Below are positions 8,805-17,598 of a stretch of 64,000 nucleotides of DNA, one piece after another. The DNA is taken from positions 3,410,001-3,474,000 of the forward strand of contig NZ_JADOTY010000001.1 in assembly GCF_015751785.1 (NCBI RefSeq), in the 5' to 3' direction. The position numbers were made by a program, and so were the translations under genes. Numbering within the stretch: the first letter of the stretch is position 1; the number at the start of each line of letters is the position of its first letter. The notes beneath the pieces were generated by a model that had not been told where the DNA came from, did not search any database, and worked only from the letters and a program-made list of their open reading frames with translations. This stretch comes from Micromonospora vinacea. GTDB taxonomy: Bacteria; Actinomycetota; Actinomycetes; Mycobacteriales; Micromonosporaceae.

Positions 8805-10012
8805 GCGCCCGCCCGGGTGTCGCCCGGTCGACCCGGCTCGCCCCGGCGGACGTACTCCGGCTTGGATTGCTCGGGCTGACCACCCGCCGGATGCGGGCCG
8901 TCCTCTCCGCTCTGGGCATCTCCATCGGCATCGCCACGTTGGTCGTCGTGGTGGGGATCCCCGCGTCCAGCCAGCGCGACCTGATGGACCAGCTCTCCGC
9001 CCTCGGCACCAACCTGCTGCGGGCCGAGCCCGTGCCGGATCAGAACCCGCCGGTCCTCCTGCCGGAGGACGCCGCCGCCATGGCGTCGCGGATCGGGCCG
9101 GTCCACACGGCGAGCGCGGTCGCGAACACCCACACCGCCGTACGCCGCAACGACCTGCTCGACCGGTACGACACGTCCGGGCTCAGTGTGCTCGCGTCCC
9201 GGCCGGACCTGTTGGGGACCGTCAACGGCCGGATCCGCAGCGGCCGGGCCCTCGACGCCGGGACGGCCCGGCTCCCGACCGCCGTCCTCGGCTACGTCGC
9301 GGCGAGCAGGCTCGGCTTCGCCACAGTGGATCCCCGGCAACCACCCCAGGTGTTCATCGGCGAGCGCTGGTTCACAGTGATCGGCATCCTGGACCCGTTG
9401 CCGCTCTCCCCGGATCTCGACCGATCGGTGCTGGTCGGCTGGGACGCCGCCAAGGCCATGCTCGGCTTCGACGGTCACCCCACAGTCGTCTACCTGCGGG
9501 CGAGAGAGGACGCGTTGGAGGACGTCCGTGCCGTGCTGCCGGCCACCCTCAACCCGCAGCTGCCCGGGCTGGTCCAGGTCAGCCGCCCCTCCGACGCGCT
9601 CGCCGCGAAACGGGCCACCGAGGACAGCTTCTCCGCGCTGTTCCTCGGGTTGGCGGCGGTCGCCCTTCTGGTCGGTGGGATCGGCGTGGCCAACACGATG
9701 GTCATCTCGGTGTTGGAGCGCCGTCGGGAGATCGGCCTGCGCCGGGCGCTCGGCGCGAACCGTGGCCAGATCCGGGTGCAGTTCCTCACCGAGTCGGTGT
9801 TGCTCAGCGTGCTCGGCGGCACGGCCGGGGCAGCCCTCGGAGTGCTCGCGACTGTCGGCTACGCCAGCTACCAGGGCTGGCCGCCCACCATCCCGCTGAC
9901 CGCGGTGGTAGGCGGGATAGCCGGCGCCCTCCTGGTAGGGGTGATCGCCGGCGTCTACCCGTCCATCCGAGCCGCCCGCCTAACCCCTACCGAAGCCCTC
10001 TCCACCCCCTAA
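8801..10012 (+). CDS. ABC transporter permease, MacB/FtsX type
   Basis: A 403-residue protein with one N-terminal membrane helix ([22 protein letters not shown]), a large extracytoplasmic domain, and three helices near the C-terminus, the last including the family's [23 protein letters not shown] coupling segment (residues about 307-330). This is the topology of MacB, which moves substrates by mechanical coupling across the envelope. With the ATPase, adaptor and lipoprotein it forms an export or envelope-stress module, next to a divergent two-component system that probably controls it (inference from position only). Confidence 0.92.
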   Translation: MSARPGVARSTRLAPADVLRLGLLGLTTRRMRAVLSALGISIGIATLVVVVGIPASSQRDLMDQLSALGTNLLRAEPVPDQNPPVLLPEDAAAMASRIGPVHTASAVANTHTAVRRNDLLDRYDTSGLSVLASRPDLLGTVNGRIRSGRALDAGTARLPTAVLGYVAASRLGFATVDPRQPPQVFIGERWFTVIGILDPLPLSPDLDRSVLVGWDAAKAMLGFDGHPTVVYLRAREDALEDVRAVLPATLNPQLPGLVQVSRPSDALAAKRATEDSFSALFLGLAAVALLVGGIGVANTMVISVLERRREIGLRRALGANRGQIRVQFLTESVLLSVLGGTAGAALGVLATVGYASYQGWPPTIPLTAVVGGIAGALLVGVIAGVYPSIRAARLTPTEALSTP

Positions 10013-10040
10013 CCCCCTGCCCCCGCCTCACCCCTCCCGA

Positions 10041-10096
10041 TGATCAAGAGGTTTTCGTCAAGGAATGGCCTCGCGGTGACGCCAACCTCTTGATCA
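10041..10096. terminator. Inverted repeat, second member of the TGATCAAGAGG family
   Basis: Arms 10041-10060 and 10077-10096 pair except for two mismatches; the core TGATCAAGAGGTT is the same as in the element at 3671-3732. It lies between the convergent permease and YihY genes. The right arm contains the TGA stop of the YihY gene, so the repeat contributes to that gene's end. Confidence 0.65.
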
Positions 10097-10954
10097 ACCC
10101 GGCGGGGTGGGGGTGGGGGTGGGGGTGTTGGGGTGGGTGGTGCGCCAGCGGGAGAGGGCCAGGGTGGCGGAGTAGCCGGCCAGGACGATCACGTGGAACA
10201 GGTAGAGCCAGAGGAGGACGGCGACGCCGCCGCCGATCTCGTCGAAGCCGCCGAACGGCACGCCCAGGTCCAGTGGGAGGGAGGCGAAGAGCACGAAGCC
10301 GTGCAGGAAACCGGAGAGGTTCGCCGCGGTGAACGACCCGATGCCGAGGGTGGAAAGCCAGTCCGGTGAGGCCGGCCCGACGACCCGGAACACCCACACC
10401 AGCACCGGCGTGAGCACCAGCCAGACCGCCAGGAACGACAGCACCACGCCGAGCACACCGAGCCACCCGCCCTGGCGGACGAGGCGGGTGGTGAGCGGGA
10501 GCGCCAGCAGGATCGACAGCAGCAGCGCGGGGGCCGGTGCGAGCAGTGGCAACAGCAGGAGCCGACCCCGCCAGCCGACCAGGTGCTCGTCGGAAAGGGG
10601 AGCGGCCACCGAGACGAAAGCCCGCCGCAGGCCCTCGCCGTAGAGCGAGGCGGGCAGCAGGGAGGCCAGCGCCAGCAGCGGGGTCAACCCCACCCCGGCG
10701 TCGACCAGCGCCTCCACCGCGCGGGGCGCGCCGATCGCGGTGGGCAGGGCCTCCACGGCGTACGAGGTGAGCCGGCGTACCCGGTCGGCCCCGGCCACCA
10801 GTGCGGTGAGCCAGATCGCCAGCAGGGCGACCGGCACCACAGCGATCGCCCCGTAGAAGGTGATCGCGGCGGCGTGCAGCGACAGGTCCCGTCCGCGCAC
10901 CGGACGGAACGCGGCACTGGTGATCCGTTTCGCGCGCTGCCAGCCGTTGCCCAT
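10094..10954 (-). CDS. YihY/virulence factor BrkB family membrane protein
   Basis: About 286 residues, with ATG at 10952-10954 preceded by GGAAGGAGG, which decides the start. Six or so membrane helices follow a short cytoplasmic N-terminus; the family signature area LHAAAITFYGAIAVVPVALLAIW is visible near residues 28-50. YihY/BrkB proteins are widespread inner-membrane proteins of uncertain function, earlier mistaken for RNase BN. The C-terminal tail ([12 protein letters not shown]) comes from a G-rich repeat tract at 10099-10130 and may be a recent extension. It diverges from the GNAT gene with 51 bases between. Confidence 0.85.
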   Translation of the reverse strand: MGNGWQRAKRITSAAFRPVRGRDLSLHAAAITFYGAIAVVPVALLAIWLTALVAGADRVRRLTSYAVEALPTAIGAPRAVEALVDAGVGLTPLLALASLLPASLYGEGLRRAFVSVAAPLSDEHLVGWRGRLLLLPLLAPAPALLLSILLALPLTTRLVRQGGWLGVLGVVLSFLAVWLVLTPVLVWVFRVVGPASPDWLSTLGIGSFTAANLSGFLHGFVLFASLPLDLGVPFGGFDEIGGGVAVLLWLYLFHVIVLAGYSATLALSRWRTTHPNTPTPTPTPPG

Positions 10955-11005
10955 CGGGTCCTCCTTCCCTGTCGTCGGCCCCGCCACTCCTTAAGATCGC
11001 CGACC

Positions 11006-11557
11006 ATGACTGTTCTCACCACCGAACGCCTGATCCTGCGTGACTGGACCGACGATCCGGCCGACCTGGCCCGGATCTACGACATCTACCGCCGTCCGGA
11101 GATCACCCGCTGGTTGGGCGCCTCGCCGGGCCTGCCGATGACGGACCCGGCCCAGGCCGTCGAGCGGCTGCGGATCTGGCAGGACCGGCACGCCGACGAC
11201 GGTGGCCGGTACGGCACCTGGGCGGTCGAGGTACGTGAGACCGGTCAGGTGGTCGGTACGGCGCTGCTCAAGCCGCTGCCGGGGCGGGACGAGGCGGTGC
11301 GTACCGAGGACATCGAGACGGGGTGGCACCTGCACCCCGACTCGTGGGGTCACGGCTACGCCACCGAAGCCGCTCGTGTGCTCGTCGCGCGGGAGTTCGC
11401 CGCCGGCACCCGGGAGATCTACGCGGTCGTGTCGCCGGGCAACGAGCCGTCGATGGCTGTCGCTCGGAGGCTGGGCATGACCCATGTGGGCCAGCGCACC
11501 GACTGGTACGGCGGAGAGCTGCTGGAGACCTTCGTTTTGACGGCTCCAGATGCCTGA
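11006..11557 (+). CDS. GNAT-family N-acetyltransferase (RimJ/RimL-like)
   Basis: A 183-residue enzyme starting MTVLTTERLILRDWTDDPADL, the classical start of RimJ/RimL-like acetyltransferases. The acetyl-CoA binding region is ETGWHLHPDSWGHGYATEAARVLV (motif A, G-x-G/A-like loop) and the end has SMAVARRLGMTHVGQ (motif B). It transfers acetyl from acetyl-CoA to an amine, target unknown. TAAGAT at 10992-10997 lies eight bases before the ATG, so the message may be leaderless. Confidence 0.88.
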   Translation: MTVLTTERLILRDWTDDPADLARIYDIYRRPEITRWLGASPGLPMTDPAQAVERLRIWQDRHADDGGRYGTWAVEVRETGQVVGTALLKPLPGRDEAVRTEDIETGWHLHPDSWGHGYATEAARVLVAREFAAGTREIYAVVSPGNEPSMAVARRLGMTHVGQRTDWYGGELLETFVLTAPDA

Positions 11558-11590
11558 TCGTTCCCGTACGACCTGACGCAAGATCCGCGC

Positions 11591-11646
11591 AACTTCGGGG
11601 AAGGTGTGGCCTCCAGTCGTCGGGAGGTGGCACCTTCCCCGAAATT
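11591..11646. terminator. Imperfect 24-base inverted repeat after the GNAT gene
   Basis: Arms 11591-11614 and 11623-11646 (core TTCGGGGAAGGTG / CACCTTCCCCGAA) with an eight-base loop lie in the 450-base gap 11558-12007. Apart from this and the hairpin at 11812-11838, that gap contains no gene I can support; the direct similarity ACGCAAGAT at about 11577 and 11759 is also seen there. Confidence 0.55.
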
Positions 11647-11811
11647 GTGGGCAGTTCAGCGGGGACGACGGCCATCAGGGCAGACAAGTCCGTCAATAGT
11701 CACGGGTGTCGAAGTGTTGACGCTCCCGTAGCACGTCAGTAACCTTTGGGCCAAAGTAACGCAAGATTTTGACAAAGGCGTGCATGGTTCTGCGCACGCT
11801 CTCGGAAGATT

Positions 11812-11838
11812 CAACGGGCCTCCTGGGGAGGCCCGTTG
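11812..11838. terminator. Perfect 12-bp hairpin upstream of the GH87 gene
   Basis: CAACGGGCCTCC (11812-11823) pairs with GGAGGCCCGTTG (11827-11838) around a TGG loop. It lies about 170 bases before the glucanase start, so it is either the end of an upstream transcript or a leader hairpin in the glucanase message. Confidence 0.6.
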
Positions 11839-12007
11839 ATGGTCGTACCCATCTGGTGTTTCCGGGACGAGCGGCGCCCCCGCGCCGCCCGTGCCACCCC
11901 GTCTCTCTCGACACCGGCCCGTTCGCGTCGGCCGGCGCTGCACCGCCGCACCCCCACCCCCGTGGTCCAGCCACCGCGGCAACCGTCCCCCGACGACAAG
12001 GACAGTG

Positions 12008-15000
12008 ATGAGACGAACGAATCTGTTCAGGATGGTGGCGGCCACGGCCGCCGCCGCGCTGATCGCCACGGCCGGGGCGACCGCCGTCGCGAACCCGGCC
12101 GCCGCCGGCCCCGCCGAGTCGGCAGCAGCACCGAGCGCCGGCTTCGCCCCGGCGGCCACCAACCTCGCCCAGGGCCGTCCCACCCAGGAGAGCGGCCACG
12201 CCGACGTCTACGACTCGTCGAAGGTCGTCGACGGCAACGCGGGCAGCTACTGGGAGAGCGTCAACAACGCGTTCCCGCAGTGGGTGCAGGTCGATCTCGG
12301 CGCGTCGCAGAGCGTCAACCAGGTAGTGCTGAAGCTGCCGACCTCCGGTTGGGGGACCCGGACGCAGACGCTGAGCGTGCGAGGCAGTGCCAACGGTTCG
12401 TCCTTCATCGACCTGGTCGGGTCACAGACGTACACCTTCAACCCGGCGAGCGGCAGCACCGCCACGATCAACTTCAGCTCGACCTCCACCCGCTACGTCC
12501 GCATCACCATCACCGCCAACAGCGGCTGGCCGGCCGGGCAGCTCTCCGAGCTGGAGGTGTACGGCAGCGGCGGCACCACCCCGGACACCACCGCGCCGAG
12601 CGTGCCGGGCAACCTCTCGTACACCCAGTCGGGCACCACCATCAGCCTCAACTGGGTCGCGTCCACCGACAACGCGGGCGGCAGCGGCATCGCCGGCTAC
12701 GACGTCTACCGCAACGGCGCGTTCCTCCAGTCAATCGGCAACGTGACCACCTTCAACGACACCCAGCCGGCGACGGCGACCGTGTCGTATCACGTCCGGG
12801 CGCGCGACGCCGCTGGCAACCTCTCCGGCAACAGCAACACGGTGACCCGTACCGGCAGCGGTGACACCACCGCGCCGAGCGTCCCCGGGACGCTGTCGCA
12901 GAGCACGTCGGGCAGCACGATCACGCTCAACTGGGGGGCCTCCACCGACTCCGGCGGCAGCGGTCTCGCCGGCTACAACGTCTACCGGGGCGGCAACCTG
13001 ATCGCCACGCTGGGCACCGTCCTCACCTACCAGGACACCCAACCGGCGACGGCGACCGTGTCCTATTACGTCCGCGCCCGCGACGGCGCCGGCAACCTCT
13101 CCGGCAACAGCAACACCGTCACCCGGACCGGCAGCAACCCGCCCGCCTGCACCAACGTGGCGCAGGGCAAGAGCATGACGGCGAGTGGCTCCACCTTCAG
13201 CTTCACCCCGGACAAGGCGAACGACGGGCAGCTGACCACCTACTGGGAGGGCGCGGCGAGCTACCCGCAGAACCTGACAGTGGCGCTGGGCGCGAACCAC
13301 TCCATCTCCGGTGTCACGGTGAAGCTCAACCCGGACCCGGCCTGGGGCACCCGTACCCAGACCATCCAGGTCCTCGGTCGCGACCAGGCGTCGTCCTCGT
13401 ACACCAGCCTGGTGTCGGCGGCGGCCTACCAGTTCGCCCAGGGCAGCAACGTGGTGACCATCCCGGTCACCGCCACCACCGCTGACGTGCAGTTGCGGTT
13501 CACCGGCAACACCGGCGCCCCGTCCGGCCAGGTCGCCGAGCTGGAGGTGTGCGGCACCCCGGCGCCCAACCCGGACCTGGTCGTCAGCTCGGTGACCTGG
13601 TCGCCCACGTCGCCCAGCGAGGTCTCCCCGGTCACCCTCTCCGCCGTGGTGCAGAACATCGGCTCCGCCGCCGCCGGCGCGACCACAGTGAACTTCAGCC
13701 TGGCCGGCGCTGTCGTCGGCAGCGCCTCGGTGGGCGCGCTCGCCGCGGGCGCCTCGACCACGGTTTCGTTCAACGCCGGCACCCGGCCGATGGGCAGCTA
13801 CGCCGTCTCGGCGGTGGTCGACCCGGCGAACACGATCGTCGAGCAGAACAACGGCAACAACAGCTTCACGGCCGCGTCACCGCTGGTGGTGGCGCAGGCC
13901 CCCGGCCCCGACCTCCAGGTGCTCAGCATCGCCTCGAACCCGCCGAACCCGGCCGTCGGGGCGTCCGTCACCTTCACCGTGACGGTCCGCAACCGGGGCA
14001 CCACCGCGACCGGCGCGACCACAGTCACCCGGCTGGTCGCGGGCAGCACCACGCTCAACACCAACACCGCCTCGATCGCGGCCGGCGCGACGGTCACAGT
14101 GGCCGTCAGCGGCAGCTGGACCGCCACCAGCGGCGGCGCCACCATCACCGCCACCGCCGACGCCACGAACGTGGTCACCGAGACCAACGAGACAAACAAC
14201 GCGTTCAGCCAGTCGATCGTGGTCGGCCGCGGAGCTGCCGTCCCGTACGTCTCCTACGAGGCCGAGGCCGGCCGTTACCAGGGCACGCTGCTGGAGACCG
14301 ACCCGCTGCGCACCTTCGGGCACACCAACTTCGCCAGCGAGTCCTCGGGGCGCAAGTCGGTACGACTCGCCAGCACCGGCCAGTTCGTCGAGTTCACCTC
14401 GGCCAACCAGGCCAACTCCATAGTGGTGCGTAACTCCATCCCGGACGCGCCCGGTGGCGGCGGCATCGAGGCGACCATCAGCCTCTACGTCAACGACGTC
14501 TTCTCCCGGAAGTTGACACTGTCGTCCAAGCACAGCTGGCTCTACGGCAACACCGACGGTCCGGAGGCGCTGACCAACACCCCGCAGGCCGACGCCCGAC
14601 GGCTCTTCGACGAGTCGAACGCCTTGCTGGCGCAGTCGTACCCGGCCGGCACCCGGTTCAAGTTGCAGCGCGACTCGGGTGACACTGCCTCCTTCTACGT
14701 CATCGACATGATCGATCTGGAGCAGGTGGCGCCGGCGGCGAGCCAGCCGACCGGTTGCACCTCGATCACCTCGTACGGTGCGGTCCCGAACGACGGGCTC
14801 GACGACACCGCCGCCATCCAGCGGGCGGTGACCGACGACCAGAACGGTGTCATCAGCTGCGTCTGGATCCCCGCCGGGCAGTGGCGGCAGGAGCAGAAGA
14901 TCCTGACCGACGACCCGCTGAACCGGGGCACGCACAACCAGGTCGGCATCAGCAACGTCACCATCCGGGGCGCCGGCATGTGGCACTCGCAGCTCTACAC

Positions 15001-15976
15001 GTTGACCGAACCGCAGAACGTGGTGGGCGGCATCAACCACCCGCACGAGGGCAACTTCGGCTTCGACATCGACAAGAACACCCAGATCTCCGACATCGCC
15101 ATCTTCGGCTCCGGCCGGATCCGCGGCGGTGACGGCAACGCCGAGGGCGGCGTCGGTCTGAACGGTCGCTTCGGCACCGGCACCCGGATCAGCAACGTCT
15201 GGATCGAGCACGCCAACGTGGGCGTCTGGGTGGGCCGCGACTACGACAACATCCCCGACCTGTGGGGGCCGGCCGACGGGCTGGACTTCAGCGGCATGCG
15301 GATCCGCAACACGTACGCCGACGGCATCAACTTCAGCAACGGCACGCGTAACTCGCGGGTGTTCAACTCGTCCTTCCGGACCACCGGTGACGACGCGCTC
15401 GCCGTCTGGGCCAACCCGTACGTCAAGGACCGCACCGTCGACATCGCCCACGACAACCACTTCGTCAACAACACCATCCAACTGCCCTGGCGGGCCAACG
15501 GCATCGCCATCTACGGCGGCTACGACAACTCGATCGAGAACAACCTGATCTACGACACCGCCAATTACCCGGGCATCATGCTGGCGACCGACCACGACCC
15601 GCTGCCGTTCTCCGGCACGACGCTGATCGCCAACAACGGGCTCTACCGCACCGGCGGCGCGTTCTGGAACGAGGACCAGGAGTTCGGTGCCATCACCCTC
15701 TTCCCCTCCACCAGGGACATCGTCGGGGTCACCATCCGCGACACCGACATCATCGACTCCACGTACGACGGCCTCCAGTTCAAGAACGGCGGTGGCAACA
15801 TGCCGAACGTCGCCATCACCAACGTACGGATCGACAGGTCCGTCAACGGTGCCGGCATCCTCGCGATGAGCGGGGCGCGCGGCAACGCCAACCTGACCAA
15901 CGTGACCATCACCAACTCGGCCGACGGCAACATCGTCATCCAGCCGGGCTCGCAGTTCGTCATCAACGGCGGCTGA
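12008..15976 (+). CDS. Secreted GH87 alpha-1,3-glucanase (mycodextranase type), multi-domain
   Basis: A 1322-residue secreted enzyme. ATG at 12008 starts a signal peptide (MRRTNLFRMVAATAAAALIATAG, cleavage near ANPAAAG); longer upstream starts would not. Domains in order: F5/8-type C (discoidin) about 50-185, two fibronectin III repeats about 195-375, a second discoidin about 380-515, two CARDB-like repeats about 520-740, a carbohydrate-binding module (YEAEAGRYQGT) about 750-910, and a right-handed beta-helix catalytic domain from about 915. D1105, D1128 and D1129 (in TYADGINFSNG and RTTGDDALAVW) have the spacing (23 and 1) of the catalytic aspartates reported for bacterial GH87 alpha-1,3-glucanases. 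Likely substrate: fungal or bacterial alpha-1,3-glucan outside the cell. Confidence 0.92.
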   Translation: MRRTNLFRMVAATAAAALIATAGATAVANPAAAGPAESAAAPSAGFAPAATNLAQGRPTQESGHADVYDSSKVVDGNAGSYWESVNNAFPQWVQVDLGASQSVNQVVLKLPTSGWGTRTQTLSVRGSANGSSFIDLVGSQTYTFNPASGSTATINFSSTSTRYVRITITANSGWPAGQLSELEVYGSGGTTPDTTAPSVPGNLSYTQSGTTISLNWVASTDNAGGSGIAGYDVYRNGAFLQSIGNVTTFNDTQPATATVSYHVRARDAAGNLSGNSNTVTRTGSGDTTAPSVPGTLSQSTSGSTITLNWGASTDSGGSGLAGYNVYRGGNLIATLGTVLTYQDTQPATATVSYYVRARDGAGNLSGNSNTVTRTGSNPPACTNVAQGKSMTASGSTFSFTPDKANDGQLTTYWEGAASYPQNLTVALGANHSISGVTVKLNPDPAWGTRTQTIQVLGRDQASSSYTSLVSAAAYQFAQGSNVVTIPVTATTADVQLRFTGNTGAPSGQVAELEVCGTPAPNPDLVVSSVTWSPTSPSEVSPVTLSAVVQNIGSAAAGATTVNFSLAGAVVGSASVGALAAGASTTVSFNAGTRPMGSYAVSAVVDPANTIVEQNNGNNSFTAASPLVVAQAPGPDLQVLSIASNPPNPAVGASVTFTVTVRNRGTTATGATTVTRLVAGSTTLNTNTASIAAGATVTVAVSGSWTATSGGATITATADATNVVTETNETNNAFSQSIVVGRGAAVPYVSYEAEAGRYQGTLLETDPLRTFGHTNFASESSGRKSVRLASTGQFVEFTSANQANSIVVRNSIPDAPGGGGIEATISLYVNDVFSRKLTLSSKHSWLYGNTDGPEALTNTPQADARRLFDESNALLAQSYPAGTRFKLQRDSGDTASFYVIDMIDLEQVAPAASQPTGCTSITSYGAVPNDGLDDTAAIQRAVTDDQNGVISCVWIPAGQWRQEQKILTDDPLNRGTHNQVGISNVTIRGAGMWHSQLYTLTEPQNVVGGINHPHEGNFGFDIDKNTQISDIAIFGSGRIRGGDGNAEGGVGLNGRFGTGTRISNVWIEHANVGVWVGRDYDNIPDLWGPADGLDFSGMRIRNTYADGINFSNGTRNSRVFNSSFRTTGDDALAVWANPYVKDRTVDIAHDNHFVNNTIQLPWRANGIAIYGGYDNSIENNLIYDTANYPGIMLATDHDPLPFSGTTLIANNGLYRTGGAFWNEDQEFGAITLFPSTRDIVGVTIRDTDIIDSTYDGLQFKNGGGNMPNVAITNVRIDRSVNGAGILAMSGARGNANLTNVTITNSADGNIVIQPGSQFVINGG

Positions 15977-15980
15977 CCCC

Positions 15981-16009
15981 GACCGGGGCCGCTCCGGCGG
16001 CCCCCGGTC
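15981..16009 (+). terminator. Strong GC hairpin directly after the glucanase stop
   Basis: GACCGGGGCCGC (15981-15992) and GCGGCCCCCGGTC (15997-16009) pair with one bulge around TCCG, five bases after the stop. A second hairpin follows at 16042. Together they probably end the glucanase transcript. Confidence 0.65.
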
Positions 16010-16041
16010 GACGATCCCGCACGATCAGCACGGTTTCAGTG

Positions 16042-16078
16042 AAGTCGGGGTGTCCGCATGCCGCGGACGCCCCGATTT
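16042..16078. terminator. Second hairpin, related to a dispersed intergenic repeat
   Basis: AAGTCGGGGTGTCCGC (16042-16057) pairs with 16063-16078 apart from one G-T pair. The left arm and a following AAGCCCGAGTCGATC (about 16083-16097) resemble the element at 25598-25678. The rest of the 351-base gap 15977-16327 shows no gene. Confidence 0.55.
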
Positions 16079-16327
16079 CCGTAAGCCCGAGTCGATCGCC
16101 GGCGAGTGGCGTCAGTCGGACATCCGACGCCACCGCCGACGGTTCGGACCGGTCCTGATCGCCGAGGACGGCCGTTGGCCTGGTTCGACAGGGTGGGTAG
16201 CGGAGATCGTGCGGCCCCCTGTTGGCGATCCAGGGTGCGTGACGTGCCTCGTGGCGACCTGTCAATGTGGAGGGTGGATCGGCGCCGCGACCGCGGAGGG
16301 CTGCACCACAACGGGTCGGAGGCGAGA

Positions 16328-16780
16328 ATGGATGACGAAACCGGGTCCACCGCAAGCCGGCCGCTGCGTGCCCTACTGCCCTGGTTGGGTGCCGCTGCCG
16401 CGATCGCCGGCATCGTGGGCGTGGTGTTCCAGGTGATCGAATGGGCCGGTTCCCGCGCCACGCCAACGGCGAAGCCCAGCGCGGGAGCGAGCCCGACCGT
16501 CGCCACCCCCGCCGCCAAGGCGAACGGCGATGAGCAGTTCGTGCAGGCCGGGCAGTGTGTGCGTAACGCCGGTGACGCGGCCAGCGTGGTGTACAAGATC
16601 GCCCCGTGCGATCGCGGGACATGGCGGGTGCTGGCTCGCATCGAACAGGTCGTCGTCGACGAGGCGCAGGCCGACGCGGTGTGCGAGGCCCAGGCGCCCG
16701 GCTTCATCGACTACCACTACTCGAACTGGACAAAACGCTCCGACTACCTCGACGTCGTGTTCTGCGTCGCCCCGGCCTGA
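16328..16780 (+). CDS. LppU/SCO3897-like membrane-anchored protein
   Basis: A 150-residue protein starting MDDETGSTASRPLRALL; GGAGGCGAG just before the ATG decides the start. One membrane helix (LPWLGAAAAIAGIVGVVFQVIEW) is followed by an Ala/Pro/Thr-rich linker and an extracytoplasmic domain with cysteines at AGQCVRNAG, IAPCDRGTW, DAVCEAQAPG and VVFCVAPA, which fits the LppU/SCO3897 family of small disulfide-bonded domains of unknown function. It follows the glucanase but with its own upstream region, so it is probably a separate unit. Confidence 0.75.
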   Translation: MDDETGSTASRPLRALLPWLGAAAAIAGIVGVVFQVIEWAGSRATPTAKPSAGASPTVATPAAKANGDEQFVQAGQCVRNAGDAASVVYKIAPCDRGTWRVLARIEQVVVDEAQADAVCEAQAPGFIDYHYSNWTKRSDYLDVVFCVAPA

Positions 16781-16863
16781 ACGCCGCCAGCACCCGGGGT
16801 CGGGCCGATATCCCGATCTGTCGCACCGCGTGTGCGATGCCGTGCCGGGCGGGGCGGCGCGAC

Positions 16864-16869
16864 TAGGCT
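16864..16869 (+). promoter_or_regulatory. Candidate -10 element for the Uma2-type gene
   Basis: TAGGCT at 16864-16869 matches the actinobacterial TANNNT -10 and lies 38 bases before the ATG at 16908, which has its own ribosome binding site (GAGGGGG). No clear -35 is visible. Confidence 0.35.
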
Positions 16870-16907
16870 GAGCTGAGCAGGATGGTCCGCTGAGGGGGTG
16901 AGCCCGG

Positions 16908-17555
16908 ATGGCCCAGGCAGCGTTCGCGCCGGAACCGGCGCCGCAGCACACCGAGCCGTCGTTCGACGTGCTGCGGTGGCACGACGAGCCGTGGACCGCG
17001 CAGCTCGCCCTCGACCTGTTGCCGGAGACCAACGGCCCCAAGGTTGAGGTCCTGAGCGGAAGCGTGATCGTGACACCACATGCCGGGTACGACCATCAGG
17101 ACGCGGAGCTGGGCCTCGCCTATCTCCTCAAGCAGGCGGCCCGTCGGGCGAAGCTGTGGCTCTATCTTGAGACGAACATCGTCTCGGGCCCGGATCTCTT
17201 CATCCCGGACATCGTCATTCTCGACGCTCCCGGCGGCGGTCGAACGACGATGGACATCAGGCACGCTGTGCTTCTCGGGGAGATCGTCTCGCCCGGAAAC
17301 CGGCGCAAGGACATCATCGACCGCCCGCGTGAGTACGCTGCCGCCCGCGTGCCCTTCTTCCTCCGGGTTGACCTGCGCAATCGGGTGCCCACCATCGCCT
17401 TGTACGAGTTGACCGAGGGGGAGTACCGGCCGGTGGCTGCCGCTGCGGCCGGGACGCGCTTCGTCATGCGGGAGCCGTTCGAGTTCTCCATTGATCCGGC
17501 CGACCTGCTGGGCGAGGAGGCGCTGCCGGAAGCGTCGGCGGACGGGGAGGGCTGA
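16908..17555 (+). CDS. Uma2-family (DUF820) putative endonuclease-fold protein
   Basis: A 215-residue protein. The core has [23 protein letters not shown], then an acidic residue in [10 protein letters not shown] and a Glu in [16 protein letters not shown], the E...PD...xE/D pattern of the PD-(D/E)xK-like Uma2 family. Members are abundant in cyanobacteria and actinobacteria, often in many copies, and none has a firm physiological role; nuclease activity is predicted from the fold only. No transposase, partner toxin or repeat lies beside it. It precedes dxr by 43 bases on the same strand but probably is not functionally linked. Confidence 0.82.
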   Translation: MAQAAFAPEPAPQHTEPSFDVLRWHDEPWTAQLALDLLPETNGPKVEVLSGSVIVTPHAGYDHQDAELGLAYLLKQAARRAKLWLYLETNIVSGPDLFIPDIVILDAPGGGRTTMDIRHAVLLGEIVSPGNRRKDIIDRPREYAAARVPFFLRVDLRNRVPTIALYELTEGEYRPVAAAAAGTRFVMREPFEFSIDPADLLGEEALPEASADGEG

Positions 17556-17598
17556 GGCTCCCAGCGGGCGTTCAGTGACGGTGGGAGAGAATGGCCGG

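Noticed and set aside
16908..17555. Mobile-element or defence island linked to the Uma2-type gene
   Set aside because: No transposase, toxin, methylase or repeats are adjacent; flanks are housekeeping genes.
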